From assembly GCF_008830225.1 (NCBI RefSeq), contig NZ_WAIE01000001.1:868001-932000 (forward strand): a DNA stretch of 64,000 nt. Direction: 5' to 3'. Positions within the stretch are counted from its first letter, which is position 1. Every line of letters begins with the position of its first letter. This document shows positions 9,790 to 17,382 of this stretch, piece after piece. The position numbers and the translations under genes are program-made. A model generated the notes under the pieces. It did not search any database. It was given only the letters and a program-made list of their open reading frames with translations, and was not told the DNA's origin. This DNA comes from Pseudodesulfovibrio senegalensis (GTDB lineage: Bacteria; Desulfobacterota; Desulfovibrionia; Desulfovibrionales; Desulfovibrionaceae).

Positions 9790-10782
9790 ATGGGAAGCAG
9801 TACGCCAGAAAGCATGCTTGATGTGGCCCGACGGGCCATGGATATAGAAATTGAAGGGCTCAAGGCGGTCCGGGAGCAGTTGGACGGAGGCTTTTCCGAG
9901 GCTCTGGATGCCATGGCGGCCTGCACCGGCCGCGTGGTCATCACCGGAGTGGGAAAATCCGGTCTTGTGGGACGCAAGATTGCCGCGACATTGTCCAGCA
10001 CCGGTACGCCGTCTTTTTTCCTGCATCCGGTGGAAGGTGCGCACGGCGACATGGGCATGATTCGCGATGAAGACGTGGTCCTGGCCATTTCCAACAGCGG
10101 CAACACCGACGAAGTCAACGCCATCATTCCAACGCTCAAGAGTCTCGGAGCCACGGTCATCGCCCTGACCGGCGGGGCGGATTCGCTCATGGCCGAGTTG
10201 GCGGACATCACCATACTTGCCCATGTTCCCCGTGAGGCCTGTCCCATCGGGCTTGCCCCCACTTCCAGCACCACGGCGCATTTGGTGGTTGGCGATGCTT
10301 TGGCCGTATGCCTCATGGAGCGCAAAAAGTTTACCCAAAAGGATTTCAAGCGGTTTCATCCGGGCGGCTCTCTCGGGCAAAGGCTTTCCCTGTGCGTGGA
10401 GGAATTGATGCACGAGGAGGATTTGCCCGTTGTTCGTTCCGGGGCCACGCTGGCCGGAGCACTTTCCCGGTTGCATGAAGGTGGTTTGGGGCTTGTGGCC
10501 GTGCTGGGAGACAGTGACAGGCTCCTGGGAGTACTGACGGACGGTGATGTCCGTCGTATCGTCGTTTCCGGCGTATATGATGCGGATGCGCCCGTGGACG
10601 ATGTCATGACATCGTCACCGCGCAGTGTTACTGTCGGCGAGTCGTCAGCCCATGTGCTTGACCTCATGGAGGCCAGCCAGATAACCGTTTTGCCGGTTGT
10701 CCGTGAGGACGGCATATTGGCGGGTCTGGTGCATTTGCACGACCTGTTGGGCAAGGGCAAATTGAAGTTTTCTCAAGTTTGA
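9790..10782 (+). CDS. kdsD: Arabinose-5-phosphate isomerase (KdsD/GutQ family)
   Basis: 330 residues. An N-terminal SIS sugar-phosphate domain (~30-180; Gly-Val-Gly-Lys-Ser-Gly, then Ser-Asn-Ser-Gly-Asn-Thr-Asp-Glu) is followed by a pair of CBS domains (~200-330). It converts ribulose-5-phosphate to arabinose-5-phosphate, the first step to Kdo for LPS. The linker has the family motif His-Pro-Gly-Gly-Ser-Leu-Gly. AGGAAGAG precedes ATG. It sits in a tight forward run (13 bases after purF, 24 before the next gene) leading to a penicillin-binding protein. Confidence 0.93.
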   Translation: MGSSTPESMLDVARRAMDIEIEGLKAVREQLDGGFSEALDAMAACTGRVVITGVGKSGLVGRKIAATLSSTGTPSFFLHPVEGAHGDMGMIRDEDVVLAISNSGNTDEVNAIIPTLKSLGATVIALTGGADSLMAELADITILAHVPREACPIGLAPTSSTTAHLVVGDALAVCLMERKKFTQKDFKRFHPGGSLGQRLSLCVEELMHEEDLPVVRSGATLAGALSRLHEGGLGLVAVLGDSDRLLGVLTDGDVRRIVVSGVYDADAPVDDVMTSSPRSVTVGESSAHVLDLMEASQITVLPVVREDGILAGLVHLHDLLGKGKLKFSQV

Positions 10783-10806
10783 CGGACCGGTGCGGAACGG
10801 AAGACC

Positions 10807-11394
10807 ATGGTGACGGACATGCAGAAAGGCAGGGCTGGCGAGATCGATAATGATCCGGGTGTATGTGCCCGGTGCGCGGCCTTGGGACCGACATGCTGTC
10901 ATCTCGACCCTGTTGATTCTGAATTTTGTTTTCCTCTGTCCGAGATGGAGAAAAATCGTATTTTGGACTGCTCCCCGATCTCGGGGGGATTCGTGCTTCA
11001 GGCCAATTCCCGGGCGTTTGTGGATAATGTCTGTCGCCTTTTCCCGGGTGAAGAAGATACCGTACGCACCGTTTTTGCCGAATCGGACAGCCATTTCCGG
11101 CTTGCCGTGGGTGATGACGGTGCATGTCGTTTTCTCGGGCCGCAGGGGTGTACGATTCCTCGCGAAAGCAGGCCATACTATTGCCGCCTGTTCCCCTTCT
11201 GGGTCGTGGGCGGCGAAGTCATTCATTTTGACGCCCGTATCTGCCTCGCCCGGCGCGAGGCCAGCAGCCTTCCCCAGATTCTCAACAGTATCGGTGCAAA
11301 CCGTGCTGAACTACGCGATTTGTATGGACGATTGCGACTGGCATGGGGCCTGCCCCCGGCCCGGGGCATGCAGTCCGTAAAAAAAGGATTCTGA
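10807..11394 (+). CDS. YkgJ-family (CxxCxxCC-type) cysteine cluster protein
   Basis: 195 residues with the layout of the YkgJ / UPF0153 family: Cys-Ala-Arg-Cys near residue 18, Thr-Cys-Cys, a Cys-Arg-Phe-Leu-x4-Cys-x-Ile pair and Tyr-Tyr-Cys-Arg-Leu-Phe-Pro-Phe. The pattern probably binds a metal or Fe-S cluster; the family function is unknown to me. GGAAG lies just before ATG 10807. It ends 9 bases before the PBP1A start, which implies cotranscription but not a shared role. Confidence 0.85.
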   Translation: MVTDMQKGRAGEIDNDPGVCARCAALGPTCCHLDPVDSEFCFPLSEMEKNRILDCSPISGGFVLQANSRAFVDNVCRLFPGEEDTVRTVFAESDSHFRLAVGDDGACRFLGPQGCTIPRESRPYYCRLFPFWVVGGEVIHFDARICLARREASSLPQILNSIGANRAELRDLYGRLRLAWGLPPARGMQSVKKGF

Positions 11395-11403
11395 CGAACC
11401 ATC

Positions 11404-13743
11404 ATGAAAGTTCTCAAAATATTTCTCATCACTGTTGCCGTGATGCTGGTGCTCGGCATTGGCGGTCTCGTGTTTTTATACAACTGGGCGGCCAGCGACC
11501 TGCCCGGCTTCAAGAAGATCACCGACTACAAGCCGCCGCTGGTGACCACCGTTTATGCCAACGACAATCAGGTGCTTGGCTATTTCTACAAGGAAAAGCG
11601 TTTTCTGGTTACCTTGGGACAGATGAGCCCCTGGTTGCCCAAGGCTTTTCTGGCGGCCGAAGACGCCTCGTTTTACGAGCATGAAGGCGTGGACCTTACT
11701 GCCATCGCTCGAGCTTTTGTGATCAATATCAAGGCGGGCCACGTCAAGCAGGGCGGATCCACCATCACGCAGCAGATCATCAAGCGACTGCTGCTCAGTT
11801 CCGAAAAGAAATACAAGCGCAAGCTCAAGGAGGCCATTCTCGCCTACCGTCTGGAACATTATCTGACCAAGGACGAGATACTGACCATCTATTTGAACCA
11901 GATTTTCCTCGGCGCGCATTCCTATGGCGTCGAAGCTGCCGCCCGTACCTATTTCGGCAAGCACGCTTCGGAGCTTGATCTGGCGGAATCCGCTGTCATA
12001 GCCGGGTTGCCGCAGGCACCCAGTCGTTATTCTCCGGTGCGCAATCCCGAATTGGCCAAAAAACGTCAGGTGTACGTCCTGGATCAGCTTCTGGAGCTGA
12101 ACTGGATTGACAGGGCCCAGTATGACGAAGCCGTGAACAAGCCGCTTGAATATACGTCCATGGCCGATCCTTCGTGGAAGGTGGGACCGTACTATCTTGA
12201 GGAAGTGCGCCGTTGGCTGGTGGACATGTATGGTGAGGAGGCCGTGTACAACGATGGCATGACCGTGACCACGGCCTGCGACATCAAGCACCAACTGGCG
12301 GCCGAGGCAGCACTGCGCCACGGCCTGGAAGAATCCGCCAAGCGCCGCGGTTGGGAAGGGCCGACCGAGAATATCAGCCTTGGCGATGCCGGGCGGATTC
12401 AGGAACAGGGACCGCAGGATGCAGAAGATGTCGAAAAAGGTGATCGATACCGTGCGGTTGTCACCCGCGTGAAAAAGGATGGCGCAGAAGTTGTGTTCGG
12501 CGCGTTCAACGGATTCGTGACGCTCAAGTCCATGTGGTGGTGTCGCAAGCCGGACATCAAAAAATCGCACGAGGATGTTCGCGATCCCGGCGATGCACGC
12601 AAAGTGCTCAAGAAAGGTGACGTTGTTTGGGTTTCTGTTGCCGATATACCCGAGGTACCGGATGCTGTGTGGACGTTGGGTCTGGAGCGTGATCCCATGA
12701 TTGAGGGGGCCATCGTTTCGGTCAAGCCGGACACTGGCGAGGTTGTGGCCCTGAGCGGCGGGTATGACTTCGGTCGCAGCCAATTCAACCGCGCCACGCA
12801 GGCGTTGCGCCAGTGCGGTTCCGCGTTCAAGCCCATCGTGTATTCCACGGCCATAGACAACGGTTTTACGCCTGCTTCCATTGTCATGGATGCCCCCATT
12901 GTTTTTGCCAACGAATCCGAGGGCAAGCTCTGGCGGCCCGAAAATTTCGAGAATACTTTTTATGGCCCGACCCTGTTGCGCACCGCGCTGGTCAAATCAC
13001 GAAATCTCGTGACCATTCGCGTGGCCCAGAAGCTGGGAATCCACAAGATTATCGAGCGGGCCAGAGCGCTTGGTCTGGAAGCGGATTTCCCGTCCGACCT
13101 TTCCGTTGCCCTTGGTTCGGCCTCGGTCAGCCTCATGAATCTCTGCAAGGCATATACGGCCTTTGCGCGCGGCGGGACCACCATTCAGCCGAGGCTGGTG
13201 CTTTCGGTCAAGAGCGCGTGGGGTGAGGAATTGTATGCCTCGCAACCCGAGGTTGTGGAGGCCATCAGCCCGCAGACGGCATACATCATGGCCTGTCTGA
13301 TGAAAGAGGTTGTGCGCGACGGCACGGGGTGGCGCGCCCGTGTGCTCAAGCGACCCATAGCGGGCAAAACCGGAACAAGCAACAACGAACATGACGCCTG
13401 GTTCATGGGATATACCCCGTATCTGCTGACGGGCGTATTCGTGGGATTCGACCAGATGAAGCCGCAGGGGAAATGGGAAACCGGTTCGCGTGCGGCCAGC
13501 CCCATCTGGGTGGATTACCGCAAACAGGTGGAGCAGGATTATCCGTATCAGGACTTCACCCAGCCTCCCGGAATTGTTATGGTGCGTGTAGACGGGAAAA
13601 CCGGAAAACTGGCCGGTCCCGGGTCGAGCGAGGTCTTTTTCCTGCCGTTCAAGGAAGGCACGGAACCGACACAGATGGCGGCACCCGCAGGAAGCGACGG
13701 CGTGCCGGCCTCGGATGACGACCTTTTCAAGCAGGTTTTCTAG
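11404..13743 (+). CDS. mrcA: Penicillin-binding protein 1A, bifunctional
   Basis: 779 residues. An N-terminal membrane anchor (6-28) is followed by a GT51 transglycosylase domain (Glu86 in Glu-Asp-Ala-Ser-Phe; Gln-Gly-Gly-Ser-Thr-Ile-Thr-Gln-Gln). An OB-like insert (~330-420) follows, then the transpeptidase with Ser473-x-x-Lys, Ser-Arg-Asn and Lys655-Thr-Gly-Thr-Ser. It polymerises and crosslinks peptidoglycan in the periplasm. The Asp/Glu-rich end of the insert is typical of PBP1A. ATG follows the YkgJ gene by 9 bases. Confidence 0.95.
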   Translation: MKVLKIFLITVAVMLVLGIGGLVFLYNWAASDLPGFKKITDYKPPLVTTVYANDNQVLGYFYKEKRFLVTLGQMSPWLPKAFLAAEDASFYEHEGVDLTAIARAFVINIKAGHVKQGGSTITQQIIKRLLLSSEKKYKRKLKEAILAYRLEHYLTKDEILTIYLNQIFLGAHSYGVEAAARTYFGKHASELDLAESAVIAGLPQAPSRYSPVRNPELAKKRQVYVLDQLLELNWIDRAQYDEAVNKPLEYTSMADPSWKVGPYYLEEVRRWLVDMYGEEAVYNDGMTVTTACDIKHQLAAEAALRHGLEESAKRRGWEGPTENISLGDAGRIQEQGPQDAEDVEKGDRYRAVVTRVKKDGAEVVFGAFNGFVTLKSMWWCRKPDIKKSHEDVRDPGDARKVLKKGDVVWVSVADIPEVPDAVWTLGLERDPMIEGAIVSVKPDTGEVVALSGGYDFGRSQFNRATQALRQCGSAFKPIVYSTAIDNGFTPASIVMDAPIVFANESEGKLWRPENFENTFYGPTLLRTALVKSRNLVTIRVAQKLGIHKIIERARALGLEADFPSDLSVALGSASVSLMNLCKAYTAFARGGTTIQPRLVLSVKSAWGEELYASQPEVVEAISPQTAYIMACLMKEVVRDGTGWRARVLKRPIAGKTGTSNNEHDAWFMGYTPYLLTGVFVGFDQMKPQGKWETGSRAASPIWVDYRKQVEQDYPYQDFTQPPGIVMVRVDGKTGKLAGPGSSEVFFLPFKEGTEPTQMAAPAGSDGVPASDDDLFKQVF

Positions 13744-13820
13744 TCGGGCCGCTCTAGGGTGGTCCGCATTTTGCCGGAAACCGGCGTCAACCTGCACAAC
13801 ACCCGCAACCGGAGGACTCA

Positions 13821-14606
13821 ATGAAGCTGGATATCTTTCAGGTCGATGCTTTTGCCGAAAGGGTCTTTCATGGCAATCCTGCCGCCGTGGTTCCGCTGTA
13901 CGAGTGGCTGAGCGATGACCTCATGCAGAACATCGCCCGGGAGAACAACCTTTCGGAAACCGCTTTTTTCGTGCGCAAGGGCGAGTATTTCGAATTGCGG
14001 TGGTTTACGCCGGAATTCGAAATCGATTTGTGCGGCCATGCGACCATGGCCAGCGCACATGTCCTGTGCGCACACATGGGGTATGAAGATCCTGCCGTGG
14101 TTTTCGTGACCAAGAGCGGACGGCTGTTCGTGGACCGTGACGAAGACGGTATGTATTCCATGGACATTCCGGCCTGGCCCGTAAAGGAAATTCAGGTCAC
14201 TGAGCGGGTGACCAAGGCGCTTGGCGCACGGCCGGAGGCCTTGTACGCCAACCGCAGGGACATGATGGCCCTGTATGCCTCCGAGCAGGATGTCCGCGGT
14301 TTGAAACCGGATGCCCAGCTTGTGTCCCAACTCGACGGCGTGTGCCTGATTTGCACGGCCCCGGGGGAGGATCATGATTTTGTTTCCCGCGTATTCAGCC
14401 CGGGTGCAAGCATATTCGAGGACCCGGTCACGGGCTCGGCCCATTGCGGTCTGGTTCCCTTTTGGGCAGAGCGGCTGGGCAGGGATTCCCTGTATGCGCA
14501 TCAGGCTTCTGAGCGCGGCGGCGATATCCGTTGCGAAAACGCGGGCGATCGCATCAAGATCGCGGGGCGCGCCGTGACCTACATGACCGGAAGCATCACG
14601 CTGTAG
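13821..14606 (+). CDS. PhzF-family isomerase/epimerase-like protein
   Basis: 261 residues. The N-terminus (Phe-Gln-Val-Asp-Ala-Phe, then Gly-Asn-Pro-Ala-Ala-Val) and Ser-Glu-Thr-Ala-Phe-Phe-Val are PhzF signatures. The catalytic-type Glu is in that Glu-Thr-Ala motif, and Asp-Pro-Val-Thr-Gly-Ser-Ala-His is present in the second half. PhzF itself isomerises a phenazine precursor, but most bacterial members have unknown substrates and no phenazine genes are here. CCGGAGGA precedes ATG. The MIF-like gene starts 8 bases after its stop. Confidence 0.88.
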   Translation: MKLDIFQVDAFAERVFHGNPAAVVPLYEWLSDDLMQNIARENNLSETAFFVRKGEYFELRWFTPEFEIDLCGHATMASAHVLCAHMGYEDPAVVFVTKSGRLFVDRDEDGMYSMDIPAWPVKEIQVTERVTKALGARPEALYANRRDMMALYASEQDVRGLKPDAQLVSQLDGVCLICTAPGEDHDFVSRVFSPGASIFEDPVTGSAHCGLVPFWAERLGRDSLYAHQASERGGDIRCENAGDRIKIAGRAVTYMTGSITL

Positions 14607-14614
14607 GAGGTCGT

Positions 14615-14959
14615 ATGCCGTTTTGCAGGCTGGAAACCAACGTTGTCGTGGGCAAGGAACAGACGCAGACGCTGGTGCGCGGGCTTTCCACACTGGTTGC
14701 GGACATGCTGGGCAAGCCAGAAGCATATGTCATGGCCGTGTTCGAGCCGGGCAAGGAACTGATGTTTGGCGGCACGGACGACCCTGCGGCGTACGTGACC
14801 TTGCAGAGCATCGGGCTGCCGCGAGAAAAGACCCCTGAGTTTTCCGCGGTCATGTGCGCTTTCCTGGAGGACGCGCTGTCCATTGCGCCGGATCGCGTCT
14901 ACATCGCGTTCGGGGATATTGACCGTCCCCTGATGGGCTGGAATTCGGCAACATTCTGA
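14615..14959 (+). CDS. MIF-like tautomerase (macrophage migration inhibitory factor family)
   Basis: 114 residues, the length of animal MIF. The catalytic Pro directly follows Met. A Lys sits at position 34 in Gly-Lys-Pro (human Lys32). Leu-Met-Phe-Gly-Gly, then Pro-Asp-Arg-Val-Tyr-Ile and a C-terminal Gly-Trp-Asn-Ser-Ala-Thr-Phe run colinear with human MIF. This is closer to eukaryotic MIF than to 4-oxalocrotonate tautomerases. The natural substrate is unknown. Start ATG 14615 has GGAGG 4 bases before it, overlapping the end of the PhzF gene; an upstream ATG at 14531 lies inside PhzF and is unlikely. Confidence 0.9.
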   Translation: MPFCRLETNVVVGKEQTQTLVRGLSTLVADMLGKPEAYVMAVFEPGKELMFGGTDDPAAYVTLQSIGLPREKTPEFSAVMCAFLEDALSIAPDRVYIAFGDIDRPLMGWNSATF

Positions 14960-14986
14960 TATTCGGATAAAAGGAAATCGAGATAC

Positions 14987-15658
14987 ATGAAGCGCAGTGA
15001 GATCAACGCATTGATTGCGGACGCCAAGGTTTTTTTCCGTGAACACAGGTTCATGCTGCCGCCGTGGGCCTTTTGGGGGCCAAAAGACTGGAAGGGCAAG
15101 GGACAGACGGAAGTCGTTGCCAACCAGTTGGGATGGGACCTGACCGACTACGGCGAAGGGAAATTCCATGAGCGCGGCCTGATTCTGTTTACCCTGCGCA
15201 ACGGCAACCTCGCCACCGGACACACCAAGCCCTATGCGGAAAAGATCATGATCGTGGGCGAGGGACAGATTTGTCCCATGCATTTTCATTGGTCAAAGAT
15301 GGAAGACATCATCAACCGTGGCGGTGGCAATCTGGTCATTGAACTGAACGGTTCGGATGATGAAGAGTGTTTCTCGGGCAAGCCGCTGGCCGTGATGGTG
15401 GACGGCATTGAGCGGGTTGTGGAACCCGGTGGGACCGTGGTCCTTGAACCCGGCGAGTCCATTACCCTCGAAAAGGGCATGTACCATCGTTTCTACGGCG
15501 AGGCGGGCAAGGGCCGGGTGCTGGTGGGCGAGGTCTCCTCGGTCAACGACGACAACACGGACAATCGTTTTTATCGTCCCATGCCGCGTTTTCCGGAAAT
15601 CGAGGAGAACGAGTCCCCGCTGCATCTGCTGTGTACGGATTACCCCCGGTACGTGTGA
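14987..15658 (+). CDS. D-lyxose ketol-isomerase family protein
   Basis: 223 residues of the cupin-fold D-lyxose isomerase family (EC 5.3.1.15; D-lyxose to D-xylulose, often D-mannose to D-fructose). Metal ligands are visible: His-Phe-His-Trp-Ser-Lys-x-Glu in the centre and Tyr-His-Arg-Phe later. The conserved Glu-Val-Ser-Ser-Val-Asn-Asp-Asp-Asn-Thr-Asp-Asn stretch is complete. An AAGGA site is 11 bases before ATG. It is last in the PhzF-MIF run and converges on the aldolase/kinase genes, which could use its ketose product after phosphorylation (inference). Confidence 0.88.
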   Translation: MKRSEINALIADAKVFFREHRFMLPPWAFWGPKDWKGKGQTEVVANQLGWDLTDYGEGKFHERGLILFTLRNGNLATGHTKPYAEKIMIVGEGQICPMHFHWSKMEDIINRGGGNLVIELNGSDDEECFSGKPLAVMVDGIERVVEPGGTVVLEPGESITLEKGMYHRFYGEAGKGRVLVGEVSSVNDDNTDNRFYRPMPRFPEIEENESPLHLLCTDYPRYV

Positions 15659-15687
15659 CGCAGCAATATCATGCAACGTAAATCAAA

Positions 15688-15716
15688 GGGCCCGCCATTT
15701 GGCGGGCCCTTTTTTT
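15688..15716 (+). terminator. Terminator between the lyxose isomerase and aldolase genes
   Basis: Perfect 9-bp stem GGGCCCGCC / GGCGGGCCC with a 4-base loop, then seven T (15710-15716). The stem is preceded by AAA, so it may also act weakly for the convergent aldolase gene. Confidence 0.9.
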
Positions 15717-15717
15717 G

Positions 15718-16362
15718 TCATTCGGTGAATTGTTCCCAATCCTTGAGGAATTGGGCCAGCCCCGTATCCGTGAGCGGATGCTTTACGAATTGCTGTATGA
15801 CCTTGTAGGGGACCGTAGCCACATCCGCGCCGATGAGTGCGCTGTCCTGCACGTGCATGGGGTCGCGCACGCTGGCCACCAGTATTTTGGTCTCGAATTC
15901 GTAGTTGTCGAAGATGGTCCTGATCTGTTCGATGAGCTGCATGCCGTCGTGCCCGATGGCGTCGAGCCTGCCCACGAACGGGCTGACATAGGTTGCCCCG
16001 GCCTTGGCGGCCAGAAGCGCCTGCATGGCAGAGAAAACCAGCGTGACGTTTGTCTTGATACCTTTTTCGGAAAGTGTTTTTGCGGCCACCAGACCTTCGG
16101 CGATCATGGGTATCTTGATGACCACGTTGGGTCCGAAGCCGACAAGGTCTTCGGCTTCCCGGACCATGTCTTCGGCGGTGGTGCCCACGACCTCAAGGCT
16201 GACCGGCCCGGAGACGATTTCGCATATGCGCTTGGCCTGCTTGCGCCAGTCGCCGCCTTCGCGGGAGAGCAGGGTCGGGTTGGTGGTCACTCCATCCACA
16301 AGGCCCTGACGCTGGGCAGCCCGGATTTCATCAATATTGGCCGTGTCCAGAAAGAATTCCAC
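15718..16362 (-). CDS. fsa: Fructose-6-phosphate aldolase / small transaldolase
   Basis: 214 residues, the size of the FSA/TalC subfamily. The Schiff-base lysine is Lys83 in Val-Ile-Lys-Ile-Pro-Met. Asp6 of Phe-Leu-Asp-Thr-Ala and Thr-Thr-Asn-Pro-Thr near residue 26 are also present. It cleaves fructose-6-phosphate or acts as a transaldolase; the two cannot be told apart here. Start is GTG 16362 with GGAGG 8 bases before it. It lies downstream of the PfkB kinase gene on the same strand with a 139-base gap. Confidence 0.93.
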   Translation of the reverse strand: MEFFLDTANIDEIRAAQRQGLVDGVTTNPTLLSREGGDWRKQAKRICEIVSGPVSLEVVGTTAEDMVREAEDLVGFGPNVVIKIPMIAEGLVAAKTLSEKGIKTNVTLVFSAMQALLAAKAGATYVSPFVGRLDAIGHDGMQLIEQIRTIFDNYEFETKILVASVRDPMHVQDSALIGADVATVPYKVIQQFVKHPLTDTGLAQFLKDWEQFTE

Positions 16363-16501
16363 GTAACAACCTCCTCGGCATTGTTGGCTGGCAGAAAAAT
16401 GTCCCGTTCATCGGGATTTTTCCTGTATGGTCGCAACCATACCAAGAACAAAGGCTTTGGTCACCCTTTTGTCGTTTTGGGGAACAGTGGAAAATCAGGG
16501 G

Positions 16502-17380
16502 TCAGATGCGCAAGGTGTCCGGCATGACGGGCATGGCTCCGGCCTGCGAGCAGACATGGGCGGCCACCTGTGCGGCCTTCTGGTTGATTTCTTCCAGCGG
16601 GAGTCGTTGCAGCCAGCCAAGTGCCAGCGCGGCCGAGAACGAATCCCCGGCGCCGATGGTATCGCGGACCGTGGCAGCTACGCCGGGAAAGTCGGAAGTT
16701 TGGTCCGGGGTCATGAGCAGGCTGCCGTTTTCTCCGCGCGTGAGCACGCCGAGTCTGAGGGTGAATCGCTCGATCAGTCGGGACATGCGCTCCTGTTCCG
16801 TGCCGTGGATGGCCAGCATGCCGCCAACGATCGCCAGTTCCTCGTCGTTGATTTTGAGCACGTTGGCCATGCGCAGGGACGATTCGATCAGCTCTTGGGA
16901 ATAAAAGTGTTGTCGCAGGTTTATGTCGAATATTTTCAGCGTTTTTTGGGGCAGGGCTTGCAGCATGGCCGTGATGTTGCGGCGCGATACCGGGCTGCGC
17001 TGGGCCAGCGTACCAAAGCAGACAGCGTCGAGCGTGGGCAGGGCCCGCGTTGCCGCGTCATTTGCTTCAATGTGGTCCCAGGCCACGTCGTCCGGGAATT
17101 CATAGCTGGCAACGCCGTTTGCATCCACATGCACGTCCACTCGACCGGTCATGTGATTGGGATCCACGGTCACGGCGGAGATGTCCAGACCATGCTCTTT
17201 CAATTGCGCAAGAGCGGCTTTGCCGGGTTCATCGTCCCCAACGCGGGAAATGGTCAGGCTTTCACCGCCCAGCGCCTTGAAATGGTAGGCGAAATTGGCG
17301 GGCGCGCCGCCCAGTTGCCTTTCGCCGGGAAGCATGTCCCAGAGGATTTCCCCGATGCCTGCTGCCGTGAATGTGCCCAT
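16502..17380 (-). CDS. PfkB-family carbohydrate kinase (fructokinase-like)
   Basis: 292 residues. Signature 1 (Leu-Gly-Gly-Ala-Pro-Ala-Asn-Phe-Ala, residues 23-31) and signature 2 (Asp-Thr-Ile-Gly-Ala-Gly-Asp246-Ser-Phe) are intact; Asp246 is the catalytic base. The N-terminal pattern Gly-Glu-Ile-Leu-Trp-Asp resembles bacterial fructokinases. ATG begins 2 bases after the U32 stop (TAA-TC-ATG) and lacks a clear ribosome site, so translation is probably coupled to U32. With the aldolase downstream this suggests fructose to fructose-6-phosphate to C3 units. Confidence 0.9.
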   Translation of the reverse strand: MGTFTAAGIGEILWDMLPGERQLGGAPANFAYHFKALGGESLTISRVGDDEPGKAALAQLKEHGLDISAVTVDPNHMTGRVDVHVDANGVASYEFPDDVAWDHIEANDAATRALPTLDAVCFGTLAQRSPVSRRNITAMLQALPQKTLKIFDINLRQHFYSQELIESSLRMANVLKINDEELAIVGGMLAIHGTEQERMSRLIERFTLRLGVLTRGENGSLLMTPDQTSDFPGVAATVRDTIGAGDSFSAALALGWLQRLPLEEINQKAAQVAAHVCSQAGAMPVMPDTLRI

Positions 17381-17382
17381 GA

